Shown one piece after another: positions 18,405-27,219 of a stretch of DNA of 64,000 nt. A model generated the notes under the pieces. That model worked only from the letters and a program-made list of their open reading frames with translations, searched no databases and was not told the origin of the DNA. The DNA is from Echinimonas agarilytica. Lineage in GTDB: Bacteria > Pseudomonadota > Gammaproteobacteria > Enterobacterales > Neiellaceae. Within the stretch, counting starts at the first letter, position 1; every line of letters starts with the position of its first letter. The translations under genes were made by a program, and so were the position numbers. Location of the stretch: contig NZ_JAMQGP010000002.1 of NCBI RefSeq assembly GCF_023703465.1, positions 558,001-622,000 of the forward strand, in the 5' to 3' direction.

Positions 18405-18577
18405 TTGCTTGGTTTTATGGTTCCATTTAATTTGTCTTAGATCGTGAGAGAACGATTTTTCAGGTTTTTATTTGCTTAAATAGCCTTTATTTTATTGCTG
18501 TGTCACATTAATTAAACCTTGTTAACATTGTGGTTACTGTTTATTGATCTGGATCAAGGGGAGGGTGTGAGATTGGT

Positions 18578-18591
18578 TGTTACCGTTAACA
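18578..18591. promoter_or_regulatory. Second operator-like site upstream of TonB receptor 2
   Basis: TGTTACCGTTAACA is two bases from the palindrome at 18391 and lies 187 bases downstream of it. The matching position in copy A has four mismatches, so copy B is better preserved. Paired sites would suit looping repression. Confidence 0.35.
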
Positions 18592-18811
18592 TGTCTTCGC
18601 AGGGGTGGTTGAGTTGATGTTGAAGTATTTATTGTAAAGTCCAAAAGGGTTCTAGTTTCTTATCATGAACGTTGGGACGTTTGGACAGAGCATTGTTGAA
18701 ACCCATTGTTGAAGTCATTTTCTGCCCTAAAGCCTGTACTCACCTGTGCTTAGTTTTGCGCGAACGGGGCCGGCTTATAACAAACAAAATTCCAAAATAA
18801 GGAAGTAAAAG

Positions 18812-21721
18812 ATGAACTCTAGGCAGCAATCTCTATTCCGTTTAGCAGCAATTCCCAGTGCAATTGCAGTGGTACTCGGTTCAGTCAGTATGTCGACTTA
18901 TGCTCAAAATGAAGGAAAGCCGTCAGCAGGGCTGAACACCGACGAAGTTGAAGTCATTAATGTTACGGGAATTCGTGGTTCACAAATTAAGTCTCAAGAC
19001 ATCAAGCGCAGTTCTTCCGGGGTTGTTGATGCCATCTCCGCTGAGGATATTGGAAAGTTCCCAGATACAAACTTGGCTGAATCACTTCAGAGGATCACGG
19101 GTGTATCGATTGACCGGGTGAACAACGAAGGGAGTAAGGTTACGGTTCGTGGCTTTGGTCCCGAGTTTAACTTGGTGATGTTGAATAATCGTCAGATGCC
19201 AACAGCTCAGGTTGGAGCAGAGTCAACTCGCTCATATGACTTTGCAAATATCGCATCAGAGAGTGTTTCAGGTGTAGAAATTTATAAAACAGGTAAAGCG
19301 GACATATCGAGCGGCGGTATAGGCGCTACGATTAATATTAAAACCGCTCGACCATTCGACAAAGCAGGTTTCCATAGCAGTGTTGGCGTAAAGGCCGTGA
19401 CCGACCGAAGCGTGGAGCAAGGAGATGATTGGACGCCAGAAATTTCAGGTTTAGTGAGCAATACCTTTGCTGATGATACGTTTGGGGTGGGTTTATCGTT
19501 TGCCTATCAAGAGCGTGATAGCACTGAAAAATATGCCAACGTGGATGGGTGGTTGTCGAATCCCGATCATTCTGCGTCTACTGGCCCGATTGTTGATAAT
19601 AACCAAAATCCGTATGGTAACACTTGGTATGCGCGCAACATGGGCTTCGGTCAGTCTGAAAATGAGCGCACACGAACCAATGGTCAATTGGTGTTGCAGT
19701 GGGCGCCCGCAGATAACATTGAAGCAACGCTCGACTACACCTACTCGAAACTAGAGCTCGATTCTGAAATTACCGCTTGGGGGCAGTGGCTCAATGGTAG
19801 CGCTGCTAATTTCTTAGGCGGTGAAATTGATGAACATGGCACCTATGTTCTTGCAAAAGAAACCGGTGGTGATTACATGGCCCGAGTTGCCAATAATTCC
19901 ATTGAGAATGAAAACAAGTCCCTGGGATTCAATCTTAAATGGCAAGTCACAGACACGCTCGATTTAACCTTCGATGCTCACAGCTCCAATGCAAAAGCGG
20001 AAGCGGTGGACAATGGTAGCTTTTCATTCATGATCTTGGGCGCTGCCGGGGCGTCATCCGACTTTACATTCGATGCGCGTGGCAATGAAATTCCCACATT
20101 AGCTATGAACTGGAATGATTCGAGTGGCCTTGAAGCATCGGACTACCGGCCCTTGTTCGCAATGAACAATGCAGGCATGAATGATACCGACGTTGATCAA
20201 TTTCAACTGAGTGGTACTTGGGTCAATGATAGCAATGATTCACTCACCTCGATTGATTTTGGGATTGCTCGAACTGAATTCGAAACCACGGCTAAAAACT
20301 ATTCCAACCAATTCCCAACAAGTTGGTACGGCGACAGCGGAGAAGAGTTTCACGGTGATATGGAGCGAGTTGAACTCGGGGGTAACTTCCTTAGTGACTT
20401 CAGTGGCGGCGGCAGCGATATTTTAACGCCTTATTATTATCGTTATGACTTTGGCAAGGTGCTTGCCACTGCAGGTGACAAATACGGCTTTGATCTAGCC
20501 GATTTTGGAACACCCATTTCAAACCATAGCATTGAAGAAAAAACCGATAGCGCTTTCATTCAATTGAACTTTGAAAGCGAATTCAACGATATGCCTTTAA
20601 ATGTAACGGCTGGGTTCCGCTACGAATCGACCGATGTTACGTCGCGCAGTGAGGAGCGCCTTGCCGAATCAATGCAGTGGAATGGGCCCAATGAATGGCA
20701 AACCAACTTTGCTACCGATAGCTCATTCTCTAACGACAAAGGCGAATACAAAGTATTTTTACCGAATTTAGATTTGAGTTTGGAAGTCGTTGAAGATTTG
20801 TACACTCGGTTTTCGTACAGCAAAACAGTGACACGTTCGAGTTTAACGGCGATGCGCGGCACAACCTCATTAACCAATTCACCTAAAGTGGGTAGCCGAG
20901 TCGGAAGCAAGGGTAACCCCGATCTCGACCCTTATAGCTCTGAAAATCTAGACGTATCTATTGAGTACTACTATGACGATGCGAGCTACGTATCAGTGGG
21001 CTGGTTTAATAAAGATGTGAGTAACTTTATTGCGACTGTGTTCGACGAAGGAGTCACTTACGATGGCATTCGTGATCCATACAATGGCCCAAGAGCACAA
21101 GCAGCCAGAGACGCGTTAGCCAATGACGGTATAGCGGCAACAGAGGAAAACCTCGTTGCTAAAATTCGTGAGATGGAAGGTTTGGGAGCCACAGACCCAA
21201 TACTTCAAACGCCCGATGATCCATTGACTGAGTGGCAAATATCACAGCCCAATAATGTGGAAAACTTAACTATGCATGGCTGGGAAATTGCCGCGCAGCA
21301 TTGGTTTTGGGACACAGGGTTTGGTGTATCTGCAAATGCTACCTTTGTCAGCGGTGACGTTGACTACGATGTTGAGTCCATCGAAGAGCAATTTGCATTG
21401 CCAGGCATGAGTGATTCATACAATTTATCGGGATTCTACGACAAAGATGGCTTGCAAGCTCGGGTAGCTTATAACTGGCGAGATGATTTCTTATCGGCGT
21501 TGGGTCAACCCGAAGCAGGCACAGAGCCGCAGTACACTGAGTCGTATGGTCAACTTGATGTAAGCGTGAGCTACGACATCAATGACACTGTCAACGTTTT
21601 TGTGGAAGGGCTGAACGTGCTTGAGCAAGAGCAACGGATTTATGGCCGCTATGAAGAACAGCTGATTAAAGCCACTCAAAACAGTGCGCGCTACGCGGTA
21701 GGAGTCCGCGCGAAGTTTTAA
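18812..21721 (+). CDS. TonB-dependent receptor (oligosaccharide type), receptor 2
   Basis: A 969-residue outer-membrane receptor with a signal peptide (about 1-32, ending TYAQ), a plug bearing the DAISAEDIGKFPDTNLAESL and RITGVSIDR motifs, and a beta-barrel ending in phenylalanine. A good ribosome site (AAGGAAG) precedes the ATG. It is paralogous to receptor 1, with long blocks of identity in the plug and in the C-terminal GWEIAAQHWFWDTGFG region. Upstream DNA carries the palindromic operator candidates also linked to receptor 1 and the GH26/di-heme gene, which suggests joint induction by the same glycan. A long stem-loop at 21787 follows. Confidence 0.95.
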   Translation: MNSRQQSLFRLAAIPSAIAVVLGSVSMSTYAQNEGKPSAGLNTDEVEVINVTGIRGSQIKSQDIKRSSSGVVDAISAEDIGKFPDTNLAESLQRITGVSIDRVNNEGSKVTVRGFGPEFNLVMLNNRQMPTAQVGAESTRSYDFANIASESVSGVEIYKTGKADISSGGIGATINIKTARPFDKAGFHSSVGVKAVTDRSVEQGDDWTPEISGLVSNTFADDTFGVGLSFAYQERDSTEKYANVDGWLSNPDHSASTGPIVDNNQNPYGNTWYARNMGFGQSENERTRTNGQLVLQWAPADNIEATLDYTYSKLELDSEITAWGQWLNGSAANFLGGEIDEHGTYVLAKETGGDYMARVANNSIENENKSLGFNLKWQVTDTLDLTFDAHSSNAKAEAVDNGSFSFMILGAAGASSDFTFDARGNEIPTLAMNWNDSSGLEASDYRPLFAMNNAGMNDTDVDQFQLSGTWVNDSNDSLTSIDFGIARTEFETTAKNYSNQFPTSWYGDSGEEFHGDMERVELGGNFLSDFSGGGSDILTPYYYRYDFGKVLATAGDKYGFDLADFGTPISNHSIEEKTDSAFIQLNFESEFNDMPLNVTAGFRYESTDVTSRSEERLAESMQWNGPNEWQTNFATDSSFSNDKGEYKVFLPNLDLSLEVVEDLYTRFSYSKTVTRSSLTAMRGTTSLTNSPKVGSRVGSKGNPDLDPYSSENLDVSIEYYYDDASYVSVGWFNKDVSNFIATVFDEGVTYDGIRDPYNGPRAQAARDALANDGIAATEENLVAKIREMEGLGATDPILQTPDDPLTEWQISQPNNVENLTMHGWEIAAQHWFWDTGFGVSANATFVSGDVDYDVESIEEQFALPGMSDSYNLSGFYDKDGLQARVAYNWRDDFLSALGQPEAGTEPQYTESYGQLDVSVSYDINDTVNVFVEGLNVLEQEQRIYGRYEEQLIKATQNSARYAVGVRAKF

Positions 21722-21786
21722 TTCACATGTTGTGACTTTCTCACATTTATTAGCTTATGAAACAACACCGATTAATAAAGAAGTAA

Positions 21787-21816
21787 CAGTGCGAGTGCCC
21801 TTGGGCGCTCGCACTG
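21787..21816. terminator. Long stem-loop between receptor 2 and sulfatase genes
   Basis: CAGTGCGAG-T-GCCC pairs with GGGC-G-CTCGCACTG across a two-base loop, forming a 14-bp stem with one mismatch. It lies between convergent genes. There is no T-run on either side, so it may act as a weak bidirectional terminator or a 3'-end stabiliser. Confidence 0.55.
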
Positions 21817-21844
21817 TGGTTTAAGGAAGGGGGGTGTTTGGCAT

Positions 21845-23290
21845 TTAATGAAATTGCTGCTTTTGAATGGCACCTTCATTAAATCGCCCTCCTAAAGAGG
21901 GATACCACTTTGTGGGTAAAGACCTTTTCAGGCGCTCTTTAACTTTGTCATAATCGGGTTTATTGGCCAGGTTTGTCCACTCGTGAGGGTCGTTGTCGTG
22001 ATCATAAAGCTCTTCTGAACCATCGGGGTATTGGATATAGCGGAAGCGAATATCACGCACTGATACAACCCCTGAACCATAGGAACTAATGGCTGGGCGA
22101 TCCCAACGAGCATTAGGATCTTTCAGCAATTCGACCATGCTTTTTCCATCAATAGGGTTAGCTGGCATCTCAAGCCCCGCTAACTCAACTAAGGTCGGAT
22201 AGAAGTCCACATTGACCACGGGCTGCTGAACAACCTTACCTGCGTTTAGTCCATCAGGTAGGCGAATTGCCAGCGGTACTCGAGCTGCTTGCTCCCAAAC
22301 CGTCGCTTTTTCATAATGGTGTTTTTCCCCTAGGTGGTAGCCGTTATCGGACCAGAACAACACAATGGTGTCTTTGGCATTGGGGCCTTTATCTAGGGCT
22401 TTCATCACCTGACCCACATTCCAGTCGGCAAAGCTGGTACAGGCATAATAGCCATGCAGAACCCGGCGCCAGTTGGCTTTTTGCTTGTCACCTCCCAAGT
22501 CCCAACGCCCTTTCCAAATTTTTGAAAAAACCTGACCGGCGGCGGGAATATCATCCAGATCATCTGCTTTATAGCCCGCAGGAAATTGAATGGACTCGGG
22601 ATCATACATGTCAAAGAAGCGTCTTGGTGCGGTATAGGGAGAATGGGGACGCCACAACCCGTAAACTGCAAAGAAGGGCTTATCATGTTGCTGGCTCAGG
22701 AACTCTCGCATCTTATCTGCATTGCGAATATCCGGGAAGTCGCTGTCTGGCCCATCCCACTCTTCAACGGAAAAGAACTTATTACCTTTTTGTTTGGCTG
22801 TCTGAATGTAATTGCTCTTTTTCGGCCAGGGGCCAAAACCGCCACCGGAAGTCTTATTGCTCCAATTCTTCTTATTTCGCTCTTTGGTCATTTTTGAGTG
22901 ATAGAGCTTGCCGTGGCCGTAAGTCATGTAACCATTTCGCATAAATAGCTCTGTCATGGTTTCAATGTTTTCTAGTGGCCCTTTTTTGCGCCAAAAGTCG
23001 GCTTTGTTGTAATAACCGCCCGTGGTGTGGGGGTACAGACCACTGAAAAATGCAGTGCGGGAAGGACCACAAACAGGAGAGGCGGTATAGGCGTGGTTAA
23101 ACACTACGGACTGCTGTTTGAGTAGATCCAGATTGGGTGTTTTGATAGGCGACTGGTCACCGTAAAAGGACCAGTCATTTTGATCATCGGTCATGATCAC
23201 TAAAATATTGGGGCCTTTAGCGCTAGCTGTTGTGGCGAAGAGCCACAGGCAGAGCAGGAAAGCCTGAAAGAATCGGTTTGTGAACTTCAT
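21845..23290 (-). CDS. Secreted S1-family sulfatase (iduronate-2-sulfatase-like)
   Basis: A 481-residue sulfatase of the formylglycine-dependent S1 (alkaline phosphatase-like) family. The signal peptide covers about residues 1-24 (ending ASA), followed by NILVIMTDDQND with metal-binding aspartates (D35, D36) and the activation motif C74-G-P-S-R78, whose cysteine is converted to formylglycine. A later WSDNGYHLGEKHHYEK segment completes the active site. The overall pattern resembles iduronate-2-sulfatase-like members. The start at 23290 is chosen because an upstream in-frame ATG (23398) would add 36 residues that break the signal peptide. It is divergent from GH43-like gene B. It probably desulfates an algal polysaccharide; the linkage is unknown, and no sulfatase-maturating enzyme is in the window. 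Confidence 0.92.
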   Translation of the reverse strand: MKFTNRFFQAFLLCLWLFATTASAKGPNILVIMTDDQNDWSFYGDQSPIKTPNLDLLKQQSVVFNHAYTASPVCGPSRTAFFSGLYPHTTGGYYNKADFWRKKGPLENIETMTELFMRNGYMTYGHGKLYHSKMTKERNKKNWSNKTSGGGFGPWPKKSNYIQTAKQKGNKFFSVEEWDGPDSDFPDIRNADKMREFLSQQHDKPFFAVYGLWRPHSPYTAPRRFFDMYDPESIQFPAGYKADDLDDIPAAGQVFSKIWKGRWDLGGDKQKANWRRVLHGYYACTSFADWNVGQVMKALDKGPNAKDTIVLFWSDNGYHLGEKHHYEKATVWEQAARVPLAIRLPDGLNAGKVVQQPVVNVDFYPTLVELAGLEMPANPIDGKSMVELLKDPNARWDRPAISSYGSGVVSVRDIRFRYIQYPDGSEELYDHDNDPHEWTNLANKPDYDKVKERLKRSLPTKWYPSLGGRFNEGAIQKQQFH

Positions 23291-23937
23291 TCTAATTTTC
23301 CGTTGGCGATAACAAACTATTTTAGTATCCCTTATTAAATCTGAAAAAATGTTTTGTATGGGTGAAGGTTTGTTAGGGTTTATTAGAGGCTGCATCATTC
23401 ACTGATTGTTTTCTGAATGTTGGCTTTAAATCGATATAAAAAACAGTATGTTGGTGTTCTTTTGTGGTGGTGTTTGATAGCGACTTATGACCGCGAACAA
23501 TCATGAGAGAGAATAGTCTATGATGGGCGTATGTTTTGCTGATGGAAAAAAGCAATACCTCTGAAAAACCTTTAGCAAGCATGCGAGAATCTCTATTTAC
23601 CCATACCTTTGATTTCAATAGGCTGCTGCTAGTTCGCAAAAGTCACGGGGGTGGCTAGGAGCTTTTGTTTTTGTCGCTATCTGTTCTGGCTTGGTAATTG
23701 TGGCATTCACTATACCACTACATACCTCTTTTACTGCTGAAGCGCGCAAAGCCTATTACCTTTGCGCATGAACAAAGCAGAGCAGTAAGCGGTGGTAAAT
23801 CGAAATTGGTTTCTGGTAACTCCATAGTGTGGGCTGTAATGCCTTTGTTGATGAATTGTTCCAAGAGCCAAGAGAGAGTAGGGCTCGCAAGCAAATTAAC
23901 AAAAGATAATGCCTGAATTTGCAGGTATGGAGAATAA
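23291..23937. other. Divergent intergenic region, sulfatase / GH43-like B
   Basis: No gene is convincing in these 647 bases, though short frames exist on both strands. It must contain the promoters of both neighbours. A weak relative of the palindromic operator (CGTTGGCGATAACA, about 23300-23313) sits in the sulfatase leader, with two or more mismatches. Confidence 0.5.
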
Positions 23938-25092
23938 ATGATGAAGATCTTTAAAACTATTTGGGCCATGGTATTGGTGGCCATTAGCTTGCAGATTACG
24001 GCAGCCCAAAACCCACCTATTCAACAAGAAGCCGAGCACTACGGCGATATCGATGTGTCTCGGCCTGATATTCAGGTGCCCAGATCGGTGAAGCCCCTTT
24101 TTGATACTTGGTTGCGTGACACCTACGCCACATTGGGGCCAGATGGTTACTATTACCTTACGGGCACCTACAAAATGCCAGATAGGCCCACTGCCTTTGA
24201 TGACTCGCCGGGCATTCCTTTATGGCGATCTACGGATCTGAAAGAGTGGGAGTATCGTGGCTTAGTGTTGGATCTCTATACCACCGATTTCTGGCAAAAA
24301 GATCACTACTTCGATCAAAAGAGAAAGAAGAAGGTGGACCTAAATGGCAACCCGGTGAAGCAGAAGCGCCGCACTGCGTGGGCACCAGAGATCCACTACC
24401 TCAAGAGTCAGAAAAACTATTTTGTGGTGGCCTGTACGCCGGAAAATCCCAATGGCCGTGGAACCTATATTTTGCGCAGCACCTCGGGTAAACCAGAAGG
24501 GCCCTATGAGAATATTGAGGCTAATAAAGAGGGCCCAATGTTTAACAATATTGATGGTAGCCTGTTTGAAGATGAGGACGGCACAGTCTATTTTGTGGGC
24601 CACAATCACTATATTGCCAAAATGAAGCCAGACATGAGCGGCTTGGCTGAAAAGCTAAAGCGAATAGAGCAGTCCAAATACAAGGCGGAGCCCTATATTG
24701 AAGGAGCCTTTATGCTAAAAGCTTTTGGCAAATATCACCTGATACAGGCTATCTGGTCGTTGAAATTGCCCGACGGTAGCTTTATGTATCGTAACAAGCA
24801 CAAGGCTGAAAGCTTTAAAGATGGCAAGAAGCAGCGAGTGAAACAGTATTCTTACGATCTGGTCATTGCCACGTCTGACTCACCCTATGGACCCTTTGGC
24901 AGGCGTTATACTTCTGCCATTGGCGCAGGGCATAACAACCTGTTTAAAGACAAAGAGGGACGCTGGTGGGCGACCATGTTTGGTAACCCTAAAGGGACGT
25001 TAGACAGACCATTTATCGCTCGGCCAGCCATTATTCCAATGCGAGTGGTGGAGAGTAAGTTCTACCCTGATCATGAGTATAAGTTGAAATAA
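23938..25092 (+). CDS. GH43-like secreted glycoside hydrolase B
   Basis: A 384-residue protein with a signal peptide (about 1-23, ITAAQ) and a GH43-type five-bladed propeller. Candidate catalytic residues are Asp61 in LRDTY, the Asp of DGSLFEDEDG and the Glu of YIEGAFMLK; the WAPEIHY segment and GAGHNNLF motif are conserved with the paralogue at 16906. It has a small lysine-rich insertion before WAPEIHY (FDQKRKKKVDLNG) absent from copy A. GGAG precedes the ATG. Divergent from the sulfatase, it probably acts with it on a sulfated glycan. Whether it is an exo-acting xylosidase, arabinosidase or galactosidase cannot be decided from sequence alone. Confidence 0.87.
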   Translation: MMKIFKTIWAMVLVAISLQITAAQNPPIQQEAEHYGDIDVSRPDIQVPRSVKPLFDTWLRDTYATLGPDGYYYLTGTYKMPDRPTAFDDSPGIPLWRSTDLKEWEYRGLVLDLYTTDFWQKDHYFDQKRKKKVDLNGNPVKQKRRTAWAPEIHYLKSQKNYFVVACTPENPNGRGTYILRSTSGKPEGPYENIEANKEGPMFNNIDGSLFEDEDGTVYFVGHNHYIAKMKPDMSGLAEKLKRIEQSKYKAEPYIEGAFMLKAFGKYHLIQAIWSLKLPDGSFMYRNKHKAESFKDGKKQRVKQYSYDLVIATSDSPYGPFGRRYTSAIGAGHNNLFKDKEGRWWATMFGNPKGTLDRPFIARPAIIPMRVVESKFYPDHEYKLK

Positions 25093-25112
25093 TTGAATAA
25101 ATCACAGCAGAT

Positions 25113-25140
25113 GCCCGAAGCACTCTATTTCGGGCTATTT
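25113..25140 (+). terminator. Terminator after GH43-like gene B
   Basis: GCCCGAA pairs with TTCGGGC around a nine-base loop, followed by TATTT, 20 bases past the stop codon. Confidence 0.65.
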
Positions 25141-25633
25141 CAATGAGGTACTGCAGTTCATATCGCTTTCGTGAGTAACAAAACACCTTGATTTGAGAAA
25201 GAGCTCTTTAGACCCCGCAATGCCGGGCTTTTTTGTCATCAGAACACTTTGCGACCAAACCTTTAAGGTTTGCATTGCGTTAGAAGGTGATGGCGCTTTT
25301 GTACGCGTTGGAGAACGGTGTGGGCGCATGAAATAGGGCGCAGTAAAGGCTCCCAAAACAGGCTGAGCAAGCTTGCATTCTTCTATCTTCAGTTCCATTT
25401 TCATTTCATGTTTCTCCAAGATAAGGGTAATAAACGGTAATGGGTGACCGAGTACTCATGCGTTTGTTGGGTGAAAGTACTTGTCTAGATTAGGAGGCCA
25501 ATGTGCATCAAATGGTCAGTAAATGTGCAACAAATATGTAAGTTATCTCAGCGTTGACTGAAACCCCTGTGATTGGGTTTACCTTTGTGGATGGACAAGG
25601 TGTAATACTGACGAAATAACTGGAACCGTTCAT
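25141..25633. other. Intergenic region upstream of baeS-like gene
   Basis: No gene is assigned. A minus-strand frame (about 25135-25404) has a fair GGAG site but an unrecognised product and a terminator-like hairpin (25214-25234) inside it, so it is left uncalled. The right part must carry the promoter of the two-component system. Confidence 0.45.
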
Positions 25634-27205
25634 ATGCGCCTACAAACAAAATTATTTTTGGTATTACTGAGCACGAGCTTAATGTTGGTAGGAGCGTTGG
25701 TTTTTTTGGTGCAAAGAAGCATTGATGAAGGGGTGCTGGATTATATTAATAGCCAACAACATAGTGCCGTAGCGCCAGCTGTTGAAGAGCTGCAAGATGA
25801 GTACCGCAGCGACCAATGGCATTCGTTAAAATCTGACCCTGAACGTTTTTATCATACGTTGCACAGCCATTTGGAAAACGGCGGCATTAGTATTCCTCAA
25901 GTCCCTCGCAATGGGCCGAATGCCCGTGTGCAGAAGCGCCCACCACCGCCAAGACGATTGCCTCCGGACTCGGGGCGCTACGCAGAACAAAGCAGCCCAA
26001 TAAATCAGAAAGCTGAACGCCCAGCGGCTGGGACTCGTGAAGCCAATCAAATGCGCCGGCCACCACCGAAAGCCAGCTTTGAAAGGCAACAAACTCCAAC
26101 TCGGCGCTTGGAACGCTTGCCGGGCTTTCATGAATTTGTGGTGACTTATGCCTCAGGAGAGCCTGTGGTTGGGCGCGTCAAGGAAGGTTCATTTTACTCA
26201 GAATTGCCGATCAATGTTGATGAGGAGATCGTGGGATATTTGCACATCGTGCAACGCATGAACTTGTCAGATGTGCACGAACTTGACTTTGTAAAAGAGC
26301 AACATCAATACATGATCACCGCAGGGTTGGTGCTTCTGGTGGGCGTACTGGGCTGCAGTATTCCGCTTGGGCGTCATATGTTATCACCGGTCAAGCGTTT
26401 AACTCAGGGCTTACACCAATTGGCGCAAGGCCAGTATGATCTGCGAATGCCCACCCAACGATCCGATGAATTAGGACAGCTTGGTCGAGATTTTAATGAG
26501 CTAGCAATGACACTTGAGCAAAACGAAAGCGCCAGAAAAAGGTGGCTTGCAGATGCGGCACACGAGCTTCGTACGCCGGTTGCGGTGTTGCGCGGTGAAC
26601 TTGAAGCCATGATTGATGGCATTCGGCCATTGTCTGAACAAAATGTTCAATCGGCGCATCAAGAGTTGTCGCACCTTCAAAAACTCATTGATGATTTACA
26701 TGCCCTCACTCGTGCTGAAGCTGGTGCATTGCGATATCAAAAACAACAACTCAACCTGAACGATTTAATTCGCTGGCGAGAACAATCGTTGAGTTTGATG
26801 TTGGCTAATGCTGGCATTGAGCTGGTGATGTCGCTTGAAGCTAAAAAATGCATGGTGGAGGCCGATCCGACTCGGCTCAATCAGCTGTTCGATAATTTGG
26901 TTCAAAACACCATTCGTTATGCTCACGGCGCAACACAATTGGTGGTTTCGACTCGGCGTGAAAAACACAGTGTTGTGTGGCAAATAGAAGATGATGGTGA
27001 AGGTGTTGCTGCCGAGCACTTGCCCAAGTTATTTGATCATTTGTATCGCGTGGATGAAGCGCGAACTCGCTCTAAAGGAGGCAGTGGTTTGGGCTTAGCG
27101 ATCTGCAAAAAAATTATTGTGGCGCATCAGGCAAGCGTTGAAGCCGAGACTTCTCAAGCGGGTGGGCTGGCAATTATCATGACTTTTCCAACTGTTAAAT
27201 CATAA
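25634..27205 (+). CDS. baeS: BaeS-like envelope-stress sensor histidine kinase
   Basis: A 523-residue membrane histidine kinase. It has an N-terminal transmembrane helix (about 7-27), a long periplasmic domain with an unusual proline/arginine-rich stretch (about 100-165, for example KRPPPPRRLPP), a second transmembrane helix (about 230-250), a HAMP domain, a dimerisation/phosphoacceptor helix with His310 in AHELRTP, and a C-terminal ATPase domain with the DDGEGV, LFDHLYRVDEAR and GGSGLGLAI motifs. It is immediately followed by a response regulator very similar to BaeR, which supports BaeS as the closest match; BaeSR senses envelope stress and controls efflux and chaperone genes in enterobacteria. 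The proline-rich insertion is not typical of BaeS and might alter sensing. Confidence 0.85.
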   Translation: MRLQTKLFLVLLSTSLMLVGALVFLVQRSIDEGVLDYINSQQHSAVAPAVEELQDEYRSDQWHSLKSDPERFYHTLHSHLENGGISIPQVPRNGPNARVQKRPPPPRRLPPDSGRYAEQSSPINQKAERPAAGTREANQMRRPPPKASFERQQTPTRRLERLPGFHEFVVTYASGEPVVGRVKEGSFYSELPINVDEEIVGYLHIVQRMNLSDVHELDFVKEQHQYMITAGLVLLVGVLGCSIPLGRHMLSPVKRLTQGLHQLAQGQYDLRMPTQRSDELGQLGRDFNELAMTLEQNESARKRWLADAAHELRTPVAVLRGELEAMIDGIRPLSEQNVQSAHQELSHLQKLIDDLHALTRAEAGALRYQKQQLNLNDLIRWREQSLSLMLANAGIELVMSLEAKKCMVEADPTRLNQLFDNLVQNTIRYAHGATQLVVSTRREKHSVVWQIEDDGEGVAAEHLPKLFDHLYRVDEARTRSKGGSGLGLAICKKIIVAHQASVEAETSQAGGLAIIMTFPTVKS

Positions 27206-27219
27206 AGGTACATTGTGCA

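Larger units (their letters stand above)
18271..18599 (+). repeat. 330-bp direct repeat, copy B
   Basis: Second copy of 16048-16377. It keeps the terminator hairpin (18349-18378), the perfect palindrome at 18391-18404 and a second operator-like site at 18578-18591. Being directly upstream of TonB receptor 2, it probably represents the original downstream context of the GH26/di-heme gene. Confidence 0.93.

Noticed and set aside
22267-22944. Plus-strand 225-codon frame inside the sulfatase gene
   Set aside because: It is antisense to a sulfatase with intact motifs and encodes a composition unlike a real protein.
23300-23313. Operator-like CGTTGGCGATAACA in the sulfatase leader
   Set aside because: It has at least two mismatches to the palindrome and lacks the symmetrical left half, so chance similarity is likely; noted only in the region description.
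25135-25419. Minus-strand frame of about 90 residues between GH43-like B and baeS
   Set aside because: It has a fair GGAG site, but the product matches nothing I recognise and a terminator-like hairpin (25214-25234) lies inside it. Transcription and conservation would be needed; not called.
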